Below are positions 16,792 through 26,766 of a stretch of 64,000 bases of DNA, one piece after another (the stretch's first letter is position 1; every line of letters starts with the position of its first letter). Source of the stretch: VRUE01 sp036271315 (GTDB lineage Bacteria > Actinomycetota > Thermoleophilia > Solirubrobacterales > 70-9); assembly GCA_036271315.1 (NCBI GenBank), contig DATBAV010000018.1, positions 62,001 through 126,000 of the forward strand, given 5' to 3'. The notes under the pieces are model-generated. The model saw only the letters and a list, made by a program, of their open reading frames with translations. It did no database searches and had not been told where the DNA came from. Made by a program: the position numbers and the translations under genes.

Positions 16792-18744
16792 GTGCGTTCA
16801 GCGATGGCGGCCACGTGCGCACTCGCCAGCGCCCTCATCCTCTCCGGCGCCGCGCCGGCCCAGGCGCTGATCACGCCACCGGTGACGGTCGACGGGCCCT
16901 CCTCTCAGATCCTCGACTTCGGCGGTGTCTCGATGGCCGACGACGGAACGGGCGGCCTCGTCTACGTGAAGGCGGTGGAAGGGGTCCCGCACGTGTTCGC
17001 CTCGCGCTACCTCGGCAATCGGTGGAGCGCGCCGATCCGCGTCGACTGGGACCAGCCCTACGCGGGCGGCCAGCCGCAGATAGCCGCCGGGCCCGAGGGC
17101 GCACTGCTCGTGGTTTGGGTGGCGCCGGTGGCGACCGTCCACGGCAGCGTCCAGTACGGCCTCTTCTCGGCCCGGATCGGCACCGGGGGATCTGGCTTCG
17201 GGCCTTCTCTCGTGGTCGACCCCAACGTCGGCGAAGGGCTCGGGGTCGATCCCTCGCTCTCGGCGGCCTCGCCGGGCAAGGCGATCGTCGCTTACCGGGC
17301 AGTCACCTACAGCTTCAAACCGGGCACCTTCTCGACTGCCGTCCAGCTCCGCCCCGGCGATGTGATGGCCGATATCCGCGTGGCCCGTCTCAATGGCGAA
17401 CGCTGGGCGCGACTCGGTGCGATCAATCGCAACCCTGAAGCCTCGATGCGCCCGCCGACCGCGGTCAACGGGCCCGAGGTCGGCAGCGGCCTCGACGGGA
17501 GCGCCGTCGTCGCCTGGCAGGAGCCCGACCAGACGGGGACGGCGCGGATCTGGATGCGGCGGATCTTTGGCACCACCCCCGGGCCGGTGTTTCAGGCGAG
17601 CCCCTCGAGTTGGGAAAAAGCGGCGGTCAGCGCCGACGCCGAAGCCTTCTCGCTCGCCGTCACCCCCTACGCCGGGGCGCAGGTCGGCTTTCGCATCGGC
17701 ACCGCGCCCGGCTCGGCGCTTGCCGGCCGGCTGCTGGTCAACTCGCTGCCGGCCAGCTTCTCGCCCACTGCGGGCACGCTGAGCGGGCCCCTCCTCGCCG
17801 ACGGCGGCTCGCTACCGGCGGGGCCACCGGACGTCGCCGCTGTCGAAACCAGCGACAAGAGCACGGTCACCCGGCTCAGCTTTCTCTCCGGCTCGCAGCT
17901 GCGGCAGGTGCAGGGCAGCGGCGGGGCGATGGCGCCGCTGACGATGCCGCCGGGTCCGACCGCCGTGGCCGGGGGAGAGCCGGTCACGGCGGTGGATCCC
18001 GAAGGGGGCGGCGTGATCGCCTACCCGGCGCTCGACTCGGCTGGCCTGTCCGCGGTCGCGGTGAGGCAGGAATTCCCCTCGGGCGCGGCGCAGACCGGGG
18101 TCGTCTCCGGCGGTGGTGGCGGGCCGGTGGCCGAGCTCTCGATCGGCCGCTCCGGAGCGGGCGACGGTCTGATCGCCTTTCGCCAGGGGGAAGCCGGCCG
18201 CTACGCGATCGTCGCCGAGCGGGCCAGCGCGCCGCCGGCCGCGTTCAAGGTCAAGCCGCCGAAGGGGTGGCAGAGGCCGAACGCGGTCAAGCTGAAATGG
18301 CAGGCGGCCCAGAGCACTGCCGGCGACGTGCGGTACTCGGTCCTCCTCGACGGCCGCCCGGTCAAGCGCGGCCTGCGCCGGCGGAAAGTCCACCTCAGCG
18401 CCGCCCTGCTCGGCAACGGGACGGTGCCGGTCCAGGTGGAGGCCAGCGACGGCCTTGGCCAGCAGCTGCTCAGCAATCGGGCGAAGCTGCACGTCGACGG
18501 CCAGCGGCCTCTGGCTGAGGTGAAGCTCGCCAAGGCGCACGGTGTCGTCGTCCGGCTCAGCGACGCCGATTCGGGGCTCGCCCCCAAGGTCAGCCGGGTC
18601 AGCTTCGGCGACGGCGATCGCGAACACGGCGGCGCCAAGTTCACCCACACCTATGCGCGGTCGGGCCGCTACACGGTCGTCGTCAGCGCTCGCGACAAAG
18701 TTGGCAACCGGCTCTGGCGCCGGCTGGAGGTGAAGGTCCGATGA
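16792..18744 (+). CDS. Secreted protein with C-terminal PKD-like domain
   Basis: About 650-residue exported protein of unknown function. The N-terminal signal peptide is MAATCALASALILSGAAPAQA. The body contains repeated beta-rich blocks with F..R...W....R, W.APVATVHG and AVVAWQEP segments that look like propeller blades, and the C-terminus (VSFGDGDREHGGAKFTHTYA) is a PKD-like domain with FGDG and the Y-A-R-S-G-R-Y-T-V ending. GTG 16792, five bases after the previous stop and 11 bases after GGGGGGAAG, is preferred; ATG 16804 is the alternative. Its stop overlaps the next start (ATGA), so it is coupled to 18741-20708. Confidence 0.75.
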   Translation: MRSAMAATCALASALILSGAAPAQALITPPVTVDGPSSQILDFGGVSMADDGTGGLVYVKAVEGVPHVFASRYLGNRWSAPIRVDWDQPYAGGQPQIAAGPEGALLVVWVAPVATVHGSVQYGLFSARIGTGGSGFGPSLVVDPNVGEGLGVDPSLSAASPGKAIVAYRAVTYSFKPGTFSTAVQLRPGDVMADIRVARLNGERWARLGAINRNPEASMRPPTAVNGPEVGSGLDGSAVVAWQEPDQTGTARIWMRRIFGTTPGPVFQASPSSWEKAAVSADAEAFSLAVTPYAGAQVGFRIGTAPGSALAGRLLVNSLPASFSPTAGTLSGPLLADGGSLPAGPPDVAAVETSDKSTVTRLSFLSGSQLRQVQGSGGAMAPLTMPPGPTAVAGGEPVTAVDPEGGGVIAYPALDSAGLSAVAVRQEFPSGAAQTGVVSGGGGGPVAELSIGRSGAGDGLIAFRQGEAGRYAIVAERASAPPAAFKVKPPKGWQRPNAVKLKWQAAQSTAGDVRYSVLLDGRPVKRGLRRRKVHLSAALLGNGTVPVQVEASDGLGQQLLSNRAKLHVDGQRPLAEVKLAKAHGVVVRLSDADSGLAPKVSRVSFGDGDREHGGAKFTHTYARSGRYTVVVSARDKVGNRLWRRLEVKVR

Positions 18745-20708
18745 GGGCGGGGATCTCGCTGCTGGCGATCGCGATCGTGGCGTTCCTGCTTCTCTCCGTC
18801 CCCCTGGTGCGGGCCGAACCCGGGCCGATCCAGCTCGTCTCCAAGAGCGGCGCCGAGCAGGCCGACGTCGGCGCGGCCCCGGCGCTCAGCGCCGACGGGC
18901 ACTACCTAGCCTTCCAGGGCACGATCAACGGCCTCTCCGGCGTCTTTCGCGAGGACTTGGCGAGCGGGGCGTTGGCGCCGGTGGCGGCCGGCACGACCTT
19001 TCCGCCCGGGGCTGGCGCCGACGCGGCGACACCGTCGATCTCGGCCGACGGGCGCTACGTCAGCTTCACCACCGCCGCCCAGCTCGACCCCGGCGACGAC
19101 GCTCAGGCCGGCACGGAGGACGTCTACGTGGCCGACATGGACGCCTCGCCTCCGACCTATGAACTGGCCTCGGCGCTCGACGGCTCCGCCCAGTCGATCG
19201 GCGGCGAATCGACCGCTTCGCCCCGCGTCGCCCTCGCCGCCGACGGCCGCAAGGTCGTCTTCGTCAACGGCGGCCAGGTTTACCTGCGCGACCTGGACAC
19301 GGACGTCACCACCCTGGTCAGCGTCGTCCGGGATCCGGCGAGCGGTGAGATGGAGCCCGGGGTTCCGGTGCCCGGCGGGGCGGTGCTGGAAAAGCCGAGC
19401 ATGCCTCTGGCGAAGGGGGCGGCTCTGAGCGCCGACGGCACCACCGTCGCCTGGCTGGCCACGAACCTGCCCGCTCAGGTGCCGCTGCTGAGCGACGAGG
19501 CGGCAGCAATCGCCAAAGACGATGCGACGGAATTCCCCTACGACGAGCCGCTCTGGCGTCGCGTCGCCGACGGCCCGAGCGCGCCAACCCGCCGCATCGT
19601 CGGCGGCGGCGACCCGCTCGCCCCCGGCTGCCCGGAGAACGGCACCCTCGCCGACCCGGCCTGTCAGGGCCCGTTCCCGGGCATCTTCGCCAAGGGCCCG
19701 GGGAACGCCGCCGAAGGGTGGCTGGGCAGCGAAGGCGCGATCGACAGCGTCCCCCAGCTCAGCGCCGACGGTCGCGAGGTGGCGCTGATCGGCAACCCGA
19801 CCGAAGCGACCAACGTCTTCCTCGTCGACATGGCGCCCGGCCTGAGCCGGGTCCAGGCGCTGCGCCAGCTGACCCGCCAGGTCTCGGTTAGGCCGGGGGA
19901 AGAAGGGAGCATCGTCAACCACGAACCCTTCGTGCCGCTCAACGGCCACATCTGGGACCTGGCGATCTCGGCCGGCGCCGGGCGCATCCTCTTCGCCACC
20001 GCGCGCCAGCAGTTCCCGCTGGCGCCGCCGAACCTGGTCACCCAACCGCCCTCGCAGCTGGGGCTGGTCGAGCTTTACCTGCTGGACCTGGAAACCGAAT
20101 CGCTGCGCCGGATCAGCCACGGCGATGGCGGCCCGGGCGAAGCTTCGCTTGGCCCCGGCGCGGGGGCCAACGGCGACGGCGCGCGCTCGCCCAGCCTCGA
20201 CGCGAGCGGCCACCTACTCGCCTTCGCCTCGACCGCCGTCAACCTGGTTGAAGGCGACGGCAACGACGCCAGCGACGTCTTCCTCGTCCACGAAACAGGC
20301 GGGGACAGCAGGGCGGGGTCGGTGAGCATCTCGCCGCCGCCGCGCGGGCCCCGGGTCAAGCGCGGCCGACGGCTGGCGCTGAGTGCCTTCTCCCTCCCCG
20401 ACGGAGACGTGAGGCTGGTCGCCGTGGTGCCGAAGGTCGGCAGGCTGCGCGCCCGGGTCTCCTCCTCGCTCGCGGTCGGCGGTAGGGCACGGCGCCTGGC
20501 CACCGCGCGCAGCCGGGCCAGGGGCGGCGGGCCGGTGGCGATGAACCTGGCGCTGCCCCGCTCGCTCAGGCGCCTGGCCCGCACGCGCGAAGGCCTCTAC
20601 GCGACGGCGCACGTTTCCTTCCGCGGCGCCCAGGGGAAGCGGCTGCGGGGCGAGCTGCAAGTCCGCTTCCATGTCCACCCGGGGAAGAGGAAGCGGGGGC
20701 AGCGATGA
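18741..20708 (+). CDS. Secreted TolB/PD40-type beta-propeller protein
   Basis: 655-residue exported protein. After the signal peptide (ISLLAIAIVAFLLLSVPLVRA) it carries at least six WD40-like PD40 blades, each with S-A-D-G-x-x-V-x-F: PALSADGHYLAF, PSISADGRYVSF, AALSADGTTVAW, PQLSADGREVAL and PSLDASGHLLAF among them. The C-terminal 130 residues are Arg-rich. PD40 propellers usually bind proteins or glycans at the envelope; no enzyme motif is present. Start and stop both overlap neighbours as ATGA (18741-18744 and 20705-20708), so it is made in step with them. Confidence 0.8.
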   Translation: MRAGISLLAIAIVAFLLLSVPLVRAEPGPIQLVSKSGAEQADVGAAPALSADGHYLAFQGTINGLSGVFREDLASGALAPVAAGTTFPPGAGADAATPSISADGRYVSFTTAAQLDPGDDAQAGTEDVYVADMDASPPTYELASALDGSAQSIGGESTASPRVALAADGRKVVFVNGGQVYLRDLDTDVTTLVSVVRDPASGEMEPGVPVPGGAVLEKPSMPLAKGAALSADGTTVAWLATNLPAQVPLLSDEAAAIAKDDATEFPYDEPLWRRVADGPSAPTRRIVGGGDPLAPGCPENGTLADPACQGPFPGIFAKGPGNAAEGWLGSEGAIDSVPQLSADGREVALIGNPTEATNVFLVDMAPGLSRVQALRQLTRQVSVRPGEEGSIVNHEPFVPLNGHIWDLAISAGAGRILFATARQQFPLAPPNLVTQPPSQLGLVELYLLDLETESLRRISHGDGGPGEASLGPGAGANGDGARSPSLDASGHLLAFASTAVNLVEGDGNDASDVFLVHETGGDSRAGSVSISPPPRGPRVKRGRRLALSAFSLPDGDVRLVAVVPKVGRLRARVSSSLAVGGRARRLATARSRARGGGPVAMNLALPRSLRRLARTREGLYATAHVSFRGAQGKRLRGELQVRFHVHPGKRKRGQR

Positions 20709-22327
20709 GGCGGTTCGTCCTCCTTGCCCTCCTGCTCGCCCTGCCCGCGGTGTTGAGCGCGCCCGCCGCCGCCGACTGGCGCTCGGCGCAGCCGGTCGTC
20801 GGCGGGATCGGGGTGCCGACCACGATCGGGGAAGTCGGCGACATCGAGTTCTGGGCGCCGAATCGCGGCATGCTGATCACCGCCGGCAACGAAGGGGTCG
20901 CCTCCGGCCTCTTCGCCTACGACGGCAGCGGCTGGTACCGCTACGCGACCGTCTGCGGTGGCCACGAAGGGCGGATTGCCTACGCCGGGCCGAACGACTT
21001 CTGGACGATCTCCGACCAGCAGTCCGGTCAGGAAACCGGGGGTCCCCCAGCCGAGCACATCTCCCTCTGCCACTTTCTGGGCGGCGCGGTGGTCGCCTCC
21101 TACGCCGAGCCGCTCGGCGTGCCGGGCTCCTACCTGCCGATGGATGCCGCCGCCTGCGCCTCGCCCAGCGACTGCTGGTTCGCCGGCAAGCGGCTGCCGG
21201 GAACGACCAACGTCGGCGCCTTCCACCTGCACTGGGACGGGTCGGCGATTACGGCAATTACCTCGCTGACCGAACCCCAGGCGCAGATCGAAGGCCCGGG
21301 CCGCTCGGTCACCGGCCTCGCCTACCACCAAGGCGCCTTCTACGAGAGCGTCGCGGTGCGCCCCGGGGACGAACCGCTCGCCGAAGAAGCGTCGGAACCG
21401 AGCCTTCTGCACCAGATCTTCACGGGCGCCGGCTTTCCCGCCTTCCTGCCGCTGTACACGGAAGCGAAACTGACCGCGGAGCCCGAAGAGCTCGAAGGGC
21501 TCCACCTGAGCGGTGACGAAGAGGAACTGTGGGCGGTCGCCGGTGCCAAGGAAGGCTCTCCGGAATCGGTGACTGCACTGCGGCTCGGCGAAGGCGGCTT
21601 CGAACCGGTTTCGTTGCAGGACCCTGGCTCGGTCTTCAGTCCCGGCGACGGAATCGACGGCGTCGCCGCGGAACCCGGCACGGGCAGCGCCTGGGTCTCC
21701 TTCCGCCAACCCGCCGACTTCGGCCTCTCCAAGGCTCGCATCGCCCAGATCCACGTCGACGGCGGCGTCGGCTCGGCGACCCTGCTGCCGGCCGAGGGGG
21801 AAGGGATCGGGCCAAAGGGCCCGGCCGGCCCGATCGCCTGTCCGGCGACCGGACAGTGCTGGATGGCGACCGAAGGCGGTTGGCTGTTTCACCTCGGTCC
21901 CGACCCGGCCCGCAACGAAGACCCGATCCTGCACGCCCTCGTTACCTACAGGCCGCCCGACGCCAGCCTTCCCAGCGTCCCGCCGACCTCACTGCCCGAA
22001 GACGACTCCGGCGCGCCAAGCGGCAGCCCGAGCGGGGAAGAAACCGCGGAAATCCTGACTGAACGACTGCCGAAGCGCAGCCCGCCGATCCTCAGCGGGC
22101 TGCAGCAGAAAGTGATCGGCGGCCACGTCCTCGAACTCAGCTTCGTGTTGCGGGTCAAGGCCCACGTCCAGCTGCTCGCCAAGCGCAAAGCCCAGGTGGT
22201 CGCCAAGACAAAGCGCTACACGATGGCCAAGGGCAGGCGGAGCGTGCGACTGCGACTGGACCCGAGGCGCTGGCCGACCAAGCTCGACCTGCAGGTCCAC
22301 GCGATCCAAAAGAGGAAGGCCAAGTGA
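20705..22327 (+). CDS. Secreted propeller-like protein with basic C-terminus
   Basis: 540-residue exported protein with signal peptide VLLALLLALPAVLSAPAAA. The body has recurring blade-like blocks, including ACASPSDCWFAGKR and IACPATGQCWMATEGG, the C-x-S-x-x-x-C-W-x-x-G signature seen in actinobacterial surface propellers. A Pro/Ser-rich linker is followed by a 100-residue Lys/Arg-rich C-terminal domain (VKAHVQLLAKRKAQVVAKTK) that could bind anionic wall polymers (inference). ATGA overlaps join it to both neighbours. No function is known to me. Confidence 0.75.
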   Translation: MRRFVLLALLLALPAVLSAPAAADWRSAQPVVGGIGVPTTIGEVGDIEFWAPNRGMLITAGNEGVASGLFAYDGSGWYRYATVCGGHEGRIAYAGPNDFWTISDQQSGQETGGPPAEHISLCHFLGGAVVASYAEPLGVPGSYLPMDAAACASPSDCWFAGKRLPGTTNVGAFHLHWDGSAITAITSLTEPQAQIEGPGRSVTGLAYHQGAFYESVAVRPGDEPLAEEASEPSLLHQIFTGAGFPAFLPLYTEAKLTAEPEELEGLHLSGDEEELWAVAGAKEGSPESVTALRLGEGGFEPVSLQDPGSVFSPGDGIDGVAAEPGTGSAWVSFRQPADFGLSKARIAQIHVDGGVGSATLLPAEGEGIGPKGPAGPIACPATGQCWMATEGGWLFHLGPDPARNEDPILHALVTYRPPDASLPSVPPTSLPEDDSGAPSGSPSGEETAEILTERLPKRSPPILSGLQQKVIGGHVLELSFVLRVKAHVQLLAKRKAQVVAKTKRYTMAKGRRSVRLRLDPRRWPTKLDLQVHAIQKRKAK

Positions 22328-25300
22328 TGCTCCCGGTTCGGCGCCACTCGGCGGGCGTCGTGCTCGCCTTCGCAGCGACGCTGCTCTGCCTCGTCCTGCT
22401 CGAGGTCGGGGTCAGCGGTGGCGCTCAGGGCAGCGGCGAACTCGTCGCCCAGCCCTCCTTCGGGGCGCCCGCCAACACCTTCCTCGGCGCCTCTCCGGCG
22501 GCGGCGGCCGGTGAGGTCTGGGCGACCTCGAGTAACAACGAAGGCACGCTCGCCCGCTACACAGACGCCGGTGGCTGGGAGACGGTGCCGGCGCCGGTCT
22601 CGAGCGAAGGCGCGCCGATGCCCGAAATGGAATGGGTGCAGGGGCCCGACGCGGGCCGGACCACGGCCGGCGGCGGCGTTGCTGTCGCCGCGGCCGAAGG
22701 TCAGCAGCCGCTGCTGGTCACGGCGGACCCCGGGGGGCAGCTGCGCGCCGCGCCGGAACCGCCGGTTGCCGTGATGGGGCCCGAAGAGGCGCTCTTCGAA
22801 GTCGAAGGCGGGGCGCCGCTGATCGGCGCGACGGAAGGCTCCGGCGGCGCGACCCGAGCCCTCGTCGTGCCGCTGGTCGACAACGGCTCGGGAAGCCCGG
22901 AAGCAGTGCTGTCCTTCGTCTCCGGGAACTGGTCCAGGGAGCCGATCTGCGTCGGCTTCGCCCCGGCGCCGGGGTGCGAAGCGCCCCCGGCAGGGTTCAC
23001 CGTGCTGGCGATCGAAGCAGCCGGGGGAGAGGCGTGGCTGCTCGGCGAAGGCGCCGCGCCGGGCGAAGGCATCGAGCTGTTCCGTCGCGAAGGCGCCGCG
23101 CCGGGCGAAGGCATCGAGCTGTTCCGTCGCGAAGGCGGCGCGCCCTCGCCGGTCTGGCGCCAGCAACCGCTGGGAGGCTCGCTGGGGGGGTTGTTCGCAC
23201 AGGAAGCGCCGCTCGGGGTCTCCCTCGCGCCCCGTTCCGGCGGTCAGCCGCTGACCGTCAGCGCCGCCGGGGTCTGGGTCGACGCCGACCTCGAATCCGC
23301 CGGGACCGACTACGAGGCCACCGTCTACTACGACATCGGCAAGGGCGAAGTCACCGGCTCCTGGTGCGACTTGAGCGAACCGACCGGGCTCTGCACCCAC
23401 AGTCTTGGGGTCGAACTCCCCGCGGGCGACGGCCGCAGCTTCGCCTGGCCGCCGAGCGGCAGCAGCGGGCCATTCGGGCAGCGGGTCGTGACCGGGGTGG
23501 GGCAGGGCGCGATCCTCAACCTCGAAGGCAGCCAGTTCGCCAGGATCACCCTCTCCGGGGGCTCCGCCGGCGCCTCGCAGGGCGCGGCGCTCTCGGCGCC
23601 CGACTCCGGCTGGCTCGGCGCCAGCACCCCCCTGCACCTGACCCGAAACCCCGAACCGTCGCGCCTGCAGGTGTGGCCGGTCTCGTTCAGGCGGCCGCTG
23701 ACGGCGATCGCGCCCCAGCCGGGGACGGCTGCCGGTGGGCTCACCTCAGAAGCCCTCGCGGTCGGCGACGACGGCGAGATCGCCCGTTACCGGCCCGGCA
23801 GAGGCTGGGAACCGGAATACCTCTTCACCTCCTCGGGCAAGCGGGCGACGCCCACCCTGCGCGGCGTCGCCTGGCCCGAACCGAACCGGGCCTACGCCGT
23901 CGGCGACGGCGCGGCGATGTGGGTGTGGCAGCGGGAAGCCGAACTGTGGAAACCCGACCCCGCGATGCCGCCGAACCTGACCCGCGCAAACCTGACCGGG
24001 ATCGCCTTCGACCCAGGCCGCCCGAGCCGCGGCTACGCGATCGGCAAGCAGGGGCTGCTGCTTGCCTACGGCAGGACCTGGACGCCCGAACCGCTGCCCG
24101 CCGGCGTCCCCCCCGAAGCGAACCTCACCTCGATCGCCTTCTCGGGACACGAGGCCCTGGTGACCTACAAGTACCCGTTCCTGCGGAACGGCCTCGTCGT
24201 CTACACCGGGGGCGTCCTGGTCAACAACGGCTCCGGCTGGCAGGTCGACCTGCCAGCCGAGGCGGCGCTTGGCAGCGCGGTGCCGCAGCGGGTGGCCGGG
24301 CTGGCCGACGGCGGCGGAATCATCGCCTCGGCCGAAGGCGGCGGTGACGCCGGCGTGATCGAGCGCCAGGGCGAAGGGGGCACCTGGGAACGGACCGCGG
24401 GCGGGGCGGTCGGTTACCCGGCTGCTCTTGCCGCGATCCGCGAAGGCGGCCAGGTGCGGGCGATCGTCTCCGTCGCCAAAGGCCAGCAGGACCGCGACCT
24501 CGGCACCGACCAGGAACAGGTGTTCAACCCGCCGACGCCGGGCCAGCCGCCGCTGCTGACCGATCCCTACCCGCTGCCTGGCAGCGGGCTGGTGCTGCGA
24601 CAGACGGCGACCGGGTGGCGCGACGAACAGCACGAGGCCTTCCCGCTGCCAAGCGCCGACGGCCAGCCCTCCTACGACCTGCCGGTGCGGCCCGACCCAC
24701 TGCTGGCGCTGCTGGTCAGCCCGGACGGGTCCGAAGGCTGGGCGGTCGGCGGCGAAACCGGGACCTTCGTCCAGTTCCAGGGCGAAGCGGTGCAGACGGC
24801 GGGGGTGATGCGCTACGGCGCCGCCGCGGCGCCGCCCTCCAACGCCGCGGAAGTCGCCGTCCAGCCGACCTCGGAAAGCGCCAACTTCGCGATCGGCGGC
24901 GGCGCCCAGTGCGCCGGACCGTGCGCGGACCTTGCCGGCACCGGGATCGGCCCCGACCGCTGGCTGCGCGCGGCGGTCGGCAAGGCGGCCGGGATCTCGG
25001 GCATGCGCGCCTTCCTCTACGCCGGGGCCGGCGTCGCCCAGGGCGTCGGGGCGACGCTCTCCTCCTCGGCGTTCGGTCGCGAGGAGCAGGCCTACGCCCG
25101 GCGCCTCTCCGCCGCGGCGGGCTCGCTTCCCATCTTCGCTGCGGCGGCGCCTTCGGACCTTGACGGCGGCGGGTCGCTCGCCGCCTTTCAGGGCGCCTTC
25201 GCCGGGTTCTCCAAGCCCTTCGGCGAGGCCACGCCCAACGAAGCGACGGTTCCCATCACCGAAAGCGGGCCCGGCAACGGGTACTACTCGTTTACCTCGC

Positions 25301-26766
25301 TCGGCAGCGGCGGAGCGGTACGCGTGATCGCGCTCGACTACTCGGCGACGACGCTGGGGCAGGCACAACGCTGCTGGCTCGCGGGCCAGCTGCACGAAGC
25401 TGGCTCCACGCGAACGCCGGCGATCGTGGTCGGCCAGCGCGACCTCGCCGGCCAGGTCGGCAGCGCCAAGGCGGCCGACTCGGCAGCGGTGCTGCCGATC
25501 CTGGTCCGCGGCGCCTGGCCGGCCGAATGCGGCCCGCCTCCCAGCGGCGAACAGTGGGGCGCCTCCGCCTACTTCTTCGACTTCCCCGAACAGAACCGCA
25601 AGTACTCGCTGACCTCCGGAGGACGCTCGATCCCGGCCTTCGGCAGCGGCACGCTCGGCTACGTCAACCCGCCGAAGAAACGGGAAACCGATTTCGTTGG
25701 CGCCAGCGGCTTCCTGATCGCGGCCGTCAACGTCGCCGCCCGCAACACGGTCACCAACGTCGCGCCGGTCGGCGTCAGGCTGATCCCCAATATCGGCTCG
25801 CTGGCGCTCGACGCGACCGACGGGACCCTCCTGCGCCGCAGTCGCCCCGCCCTCTTCGAAGCGCTGGCGCGGCGACCCTTGGGCGGCGGCGAGTGCAGCG
25901 GCAACGCGGCGCCGCAGGGGTGCGAAGTGATGAATCCCGATCCCTACATCCAGATCCCGACCGAGTGCCAGGGCAGCAAGTGCGCGACCGGGGCCTTCCC
26001 CGAATACAGCTTCAAGTCCTCGAGCCCCGACGTCGCCAACTTCGTCGCCCACGATCCCGCCTCGCCCAACCCGCGCAACGTGCTGTTGGTCGGGGAAAAG
26101 CCGGTACTCGACCCGACCTCGGGCCTGCTCTGTGCGTTCAATGCGGGCACGACCACGGTCACCGTCAGCGCCGGCGGTCTGAGCTACTCGACCAAGGTGA
26201 CCGTCCTCGCGGGCAGCGTCCAGCGCCCCTGTGGCACCACGCCCCTGCTCAACCAGACGGCGCGCGGGGCCGCGCCCTCGCCGGTCGCGCCGCCCGCGCC
26301 GGCCCCGGCTCCGCCGACGGTCGCGCTGACGCCGCTGCCGCCCCCTCCGCCGGCGACCCCGGTCTCGGCACCGACGCCGCACCCGGTCGCGCCCAAGCCA
26401 GCTCCGGCCGTGGCACCGACGCCGTTCCTGGTGCCGCCTCCGGCGCCGACGCCGCTGGTCCCGATCGTGCCGCCGCCGGCCGCGCCGGCGTTCCCGCCGA
26501 CGCCGCCAAGTGGAACTTCCCCGGTGAGCTCGACTGAACCCGACGAAGAAGACGAGGAGGCCTACGACATGGTCAACAGCATGGTCGCGATGCGGCCTGC
26601 CGCCGCACGGGGTATCGCCCTCAAGGGCGATGGGGGAGGACTGCCGGCGCTGCTGCCGGCGCTGGTGTTGCTCGCGGCGCTTGGAATCGTGGCGGGGACG
26701 CGCCGCCCTCGCCCGCGCAGAGGCCTTGCTTACCAAGACACGACGACTTCACGGAGGTATCGATGA
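22324..26766 (+). CDS. Giant surface protein: propeller, degenerate phosphoesterase, Ig-like, Pro-rich stalk, membrane anchor
   Basis: 1480 residues. A signal peptide or anchor (VVLAFAATLLCLVLLEVGV) is followed by propeller-like blocks to about residue 830. Residues about 840-1050 follow the order of a calcineurin-like phosphoesterase, with YYSFTSLGSGGAVRVIALDY matching the F-x-x-L-D-S strand, but the metal positions look replaced (GGGAQ, AGAGVA, AAAPSD, VVGQRD where G-D-x-H/Q, G-D-x-x, G-N-H-D and G-H would be expected). A Big_2/Ig-like segment lies near 1210-1300, a Pro/Ala stalk near 1318-1400, and a transmembrane helix near 1440-1459 before a short Arg-rich tail. It is therefore probably anchored with the bulk outside. 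A 42-base tandem duplication lies at 23047-23130. ATGA overlaps occur at both ends. Confidence 0.8.
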   Translation: MMLPVRRHSAGVVLAFAATLLCLVLLEVGVSGGAQGSGELVAQPSFGAPANTFLGASPAAAAGEVWATSSNNEGTLARYTDAGGWETVPAPVSSEGAPMPEMEWVQGPDAGRTTAGGGVAVAAAEGQQPLLVTADPGGQLRAAPEPPVAVMGPEEALFEVEGGAPLIGATEGSGGATRALVVPLVDNGSGSPEAVLSFVSGNWSREPICVGFAPAPGCEAPPAGFTVLAIEAAGGEAWLLGEGAAPGEGIELFRREGAAPGEGIELFRREGGAPSPVWRQQPLGGSLGGLFAQEAPLGVSLAPRSGGQPLTVSAAGVWVDADLESAGTDYEATVYYDIGKGEVTGSWCDLSEPTGLCTHSLGVELPAGDGRSFAWPPSGSSGPFGQRVVTGVGQGAILNLEGSQFARITLSGGSAGASQGAALSAPDSGWLGASTPLHLTRNPEPSRLQVWPVSFRRPLTAIAPQPGTAAGGLTSEALAVGDDGEIARYRPGRGWEPEYLFTSSGKRATPTLRGVAWPEPNRAYAVGDGAAMWVWQREAELWKPDPAMPPNLTRANLTGIAFDPGRPSRGYAIGKQGLLLAYGRTWTPEPLPAGVPPEANLTSIAFSGHEALVTYKYPFLRNGLVVYTGGVLVNNGSGWQVDLPAEAALGSAVPQRVAGLADGGGIIASAEGGGDAGVIERQGEGGTWERTAGGAVGYPAALAAIREGGQVRAIVSVAKGQQDRDLGTDQEQVFNPPTPGQPPLLTDPYPLPGSGLVLRQTATGWRDEQHEAFPLPSADGQPSYDLPVRPDPLLALLVSPDGSEGWAVGGETGTFVQFQGEAVQTAGVMRYGAAAAPPSNAAEVAVQPTSESANFAIGGGAQCAGPCADLAGTGIGPDRWLRAAVGKAAGISGMRAFLYAGAGVAQGVGATLSSSAFGREEQAYARRLSAAAGSLPIFAAAAPSDLDGGGSLAAFQGAFAGFSKPFGEATPNEATVPITESGPGNGYYSFTSLGSGGAVRVIALDYSATTLGQAQRCWLAGQLHEAGSTRTPAIVVGQRDLAGQVGSAKAADSAAVLPILVRGAWPAECGPPPSGEQWGASAYFFDFPEQNRKYSLTSGGRSIPAFGSGTLGYVNPPKKRETDFVGASGFLIAAVNVAARNTVTNVAPVGVRLIPNIGSLALDATDGTLLRRSRPALFEALARRPLGGGECSGNAAPQGCEVMNPDPYIQIPTECQGSKCATGAFPEYSFKSSSPDVANFVAHDPASPNPRNVLLVGEKPVLDPTSGLLCAFNAGTTTVTVSAGGLSYSTKVTVLAGSVQRPCGTTPLLNQTARGAAPSPVAPPAPAPAPPTVALTPLPPPPPATPVSAPTPHPVAPKPAPAVAPTPFLVPPPAPTPLVPIVPPPAAPAFPPTPPSGTSPVSSTEPDEEDEEAYDMVNSMVAMRPAAARGIALKGDGGGLPALLPALVLLAALGIVAGTRRPRPRRGLAYQDTTTSRRYR
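23047..23130 (+). repeat. Perfect 42-base tandem duplication within the giant surface protein
   Basis: Two identical 42-base units at 23047-23088 and 23089-23130 encode GAAPGEGIELFRRE twice in frame, followed by a partial third unit. Being exact, it is recent, and could vary in copy number between strains. Confidence 0.9.

Noticed and set aside
22216..26736. Long minus-strand frames (473 and 996 residues) opposite the giant surface protein
   Set aside because: Arg/Gly-rich translation without domains; the plus-strand frame has signal peptide, repeats and membrane anchor.
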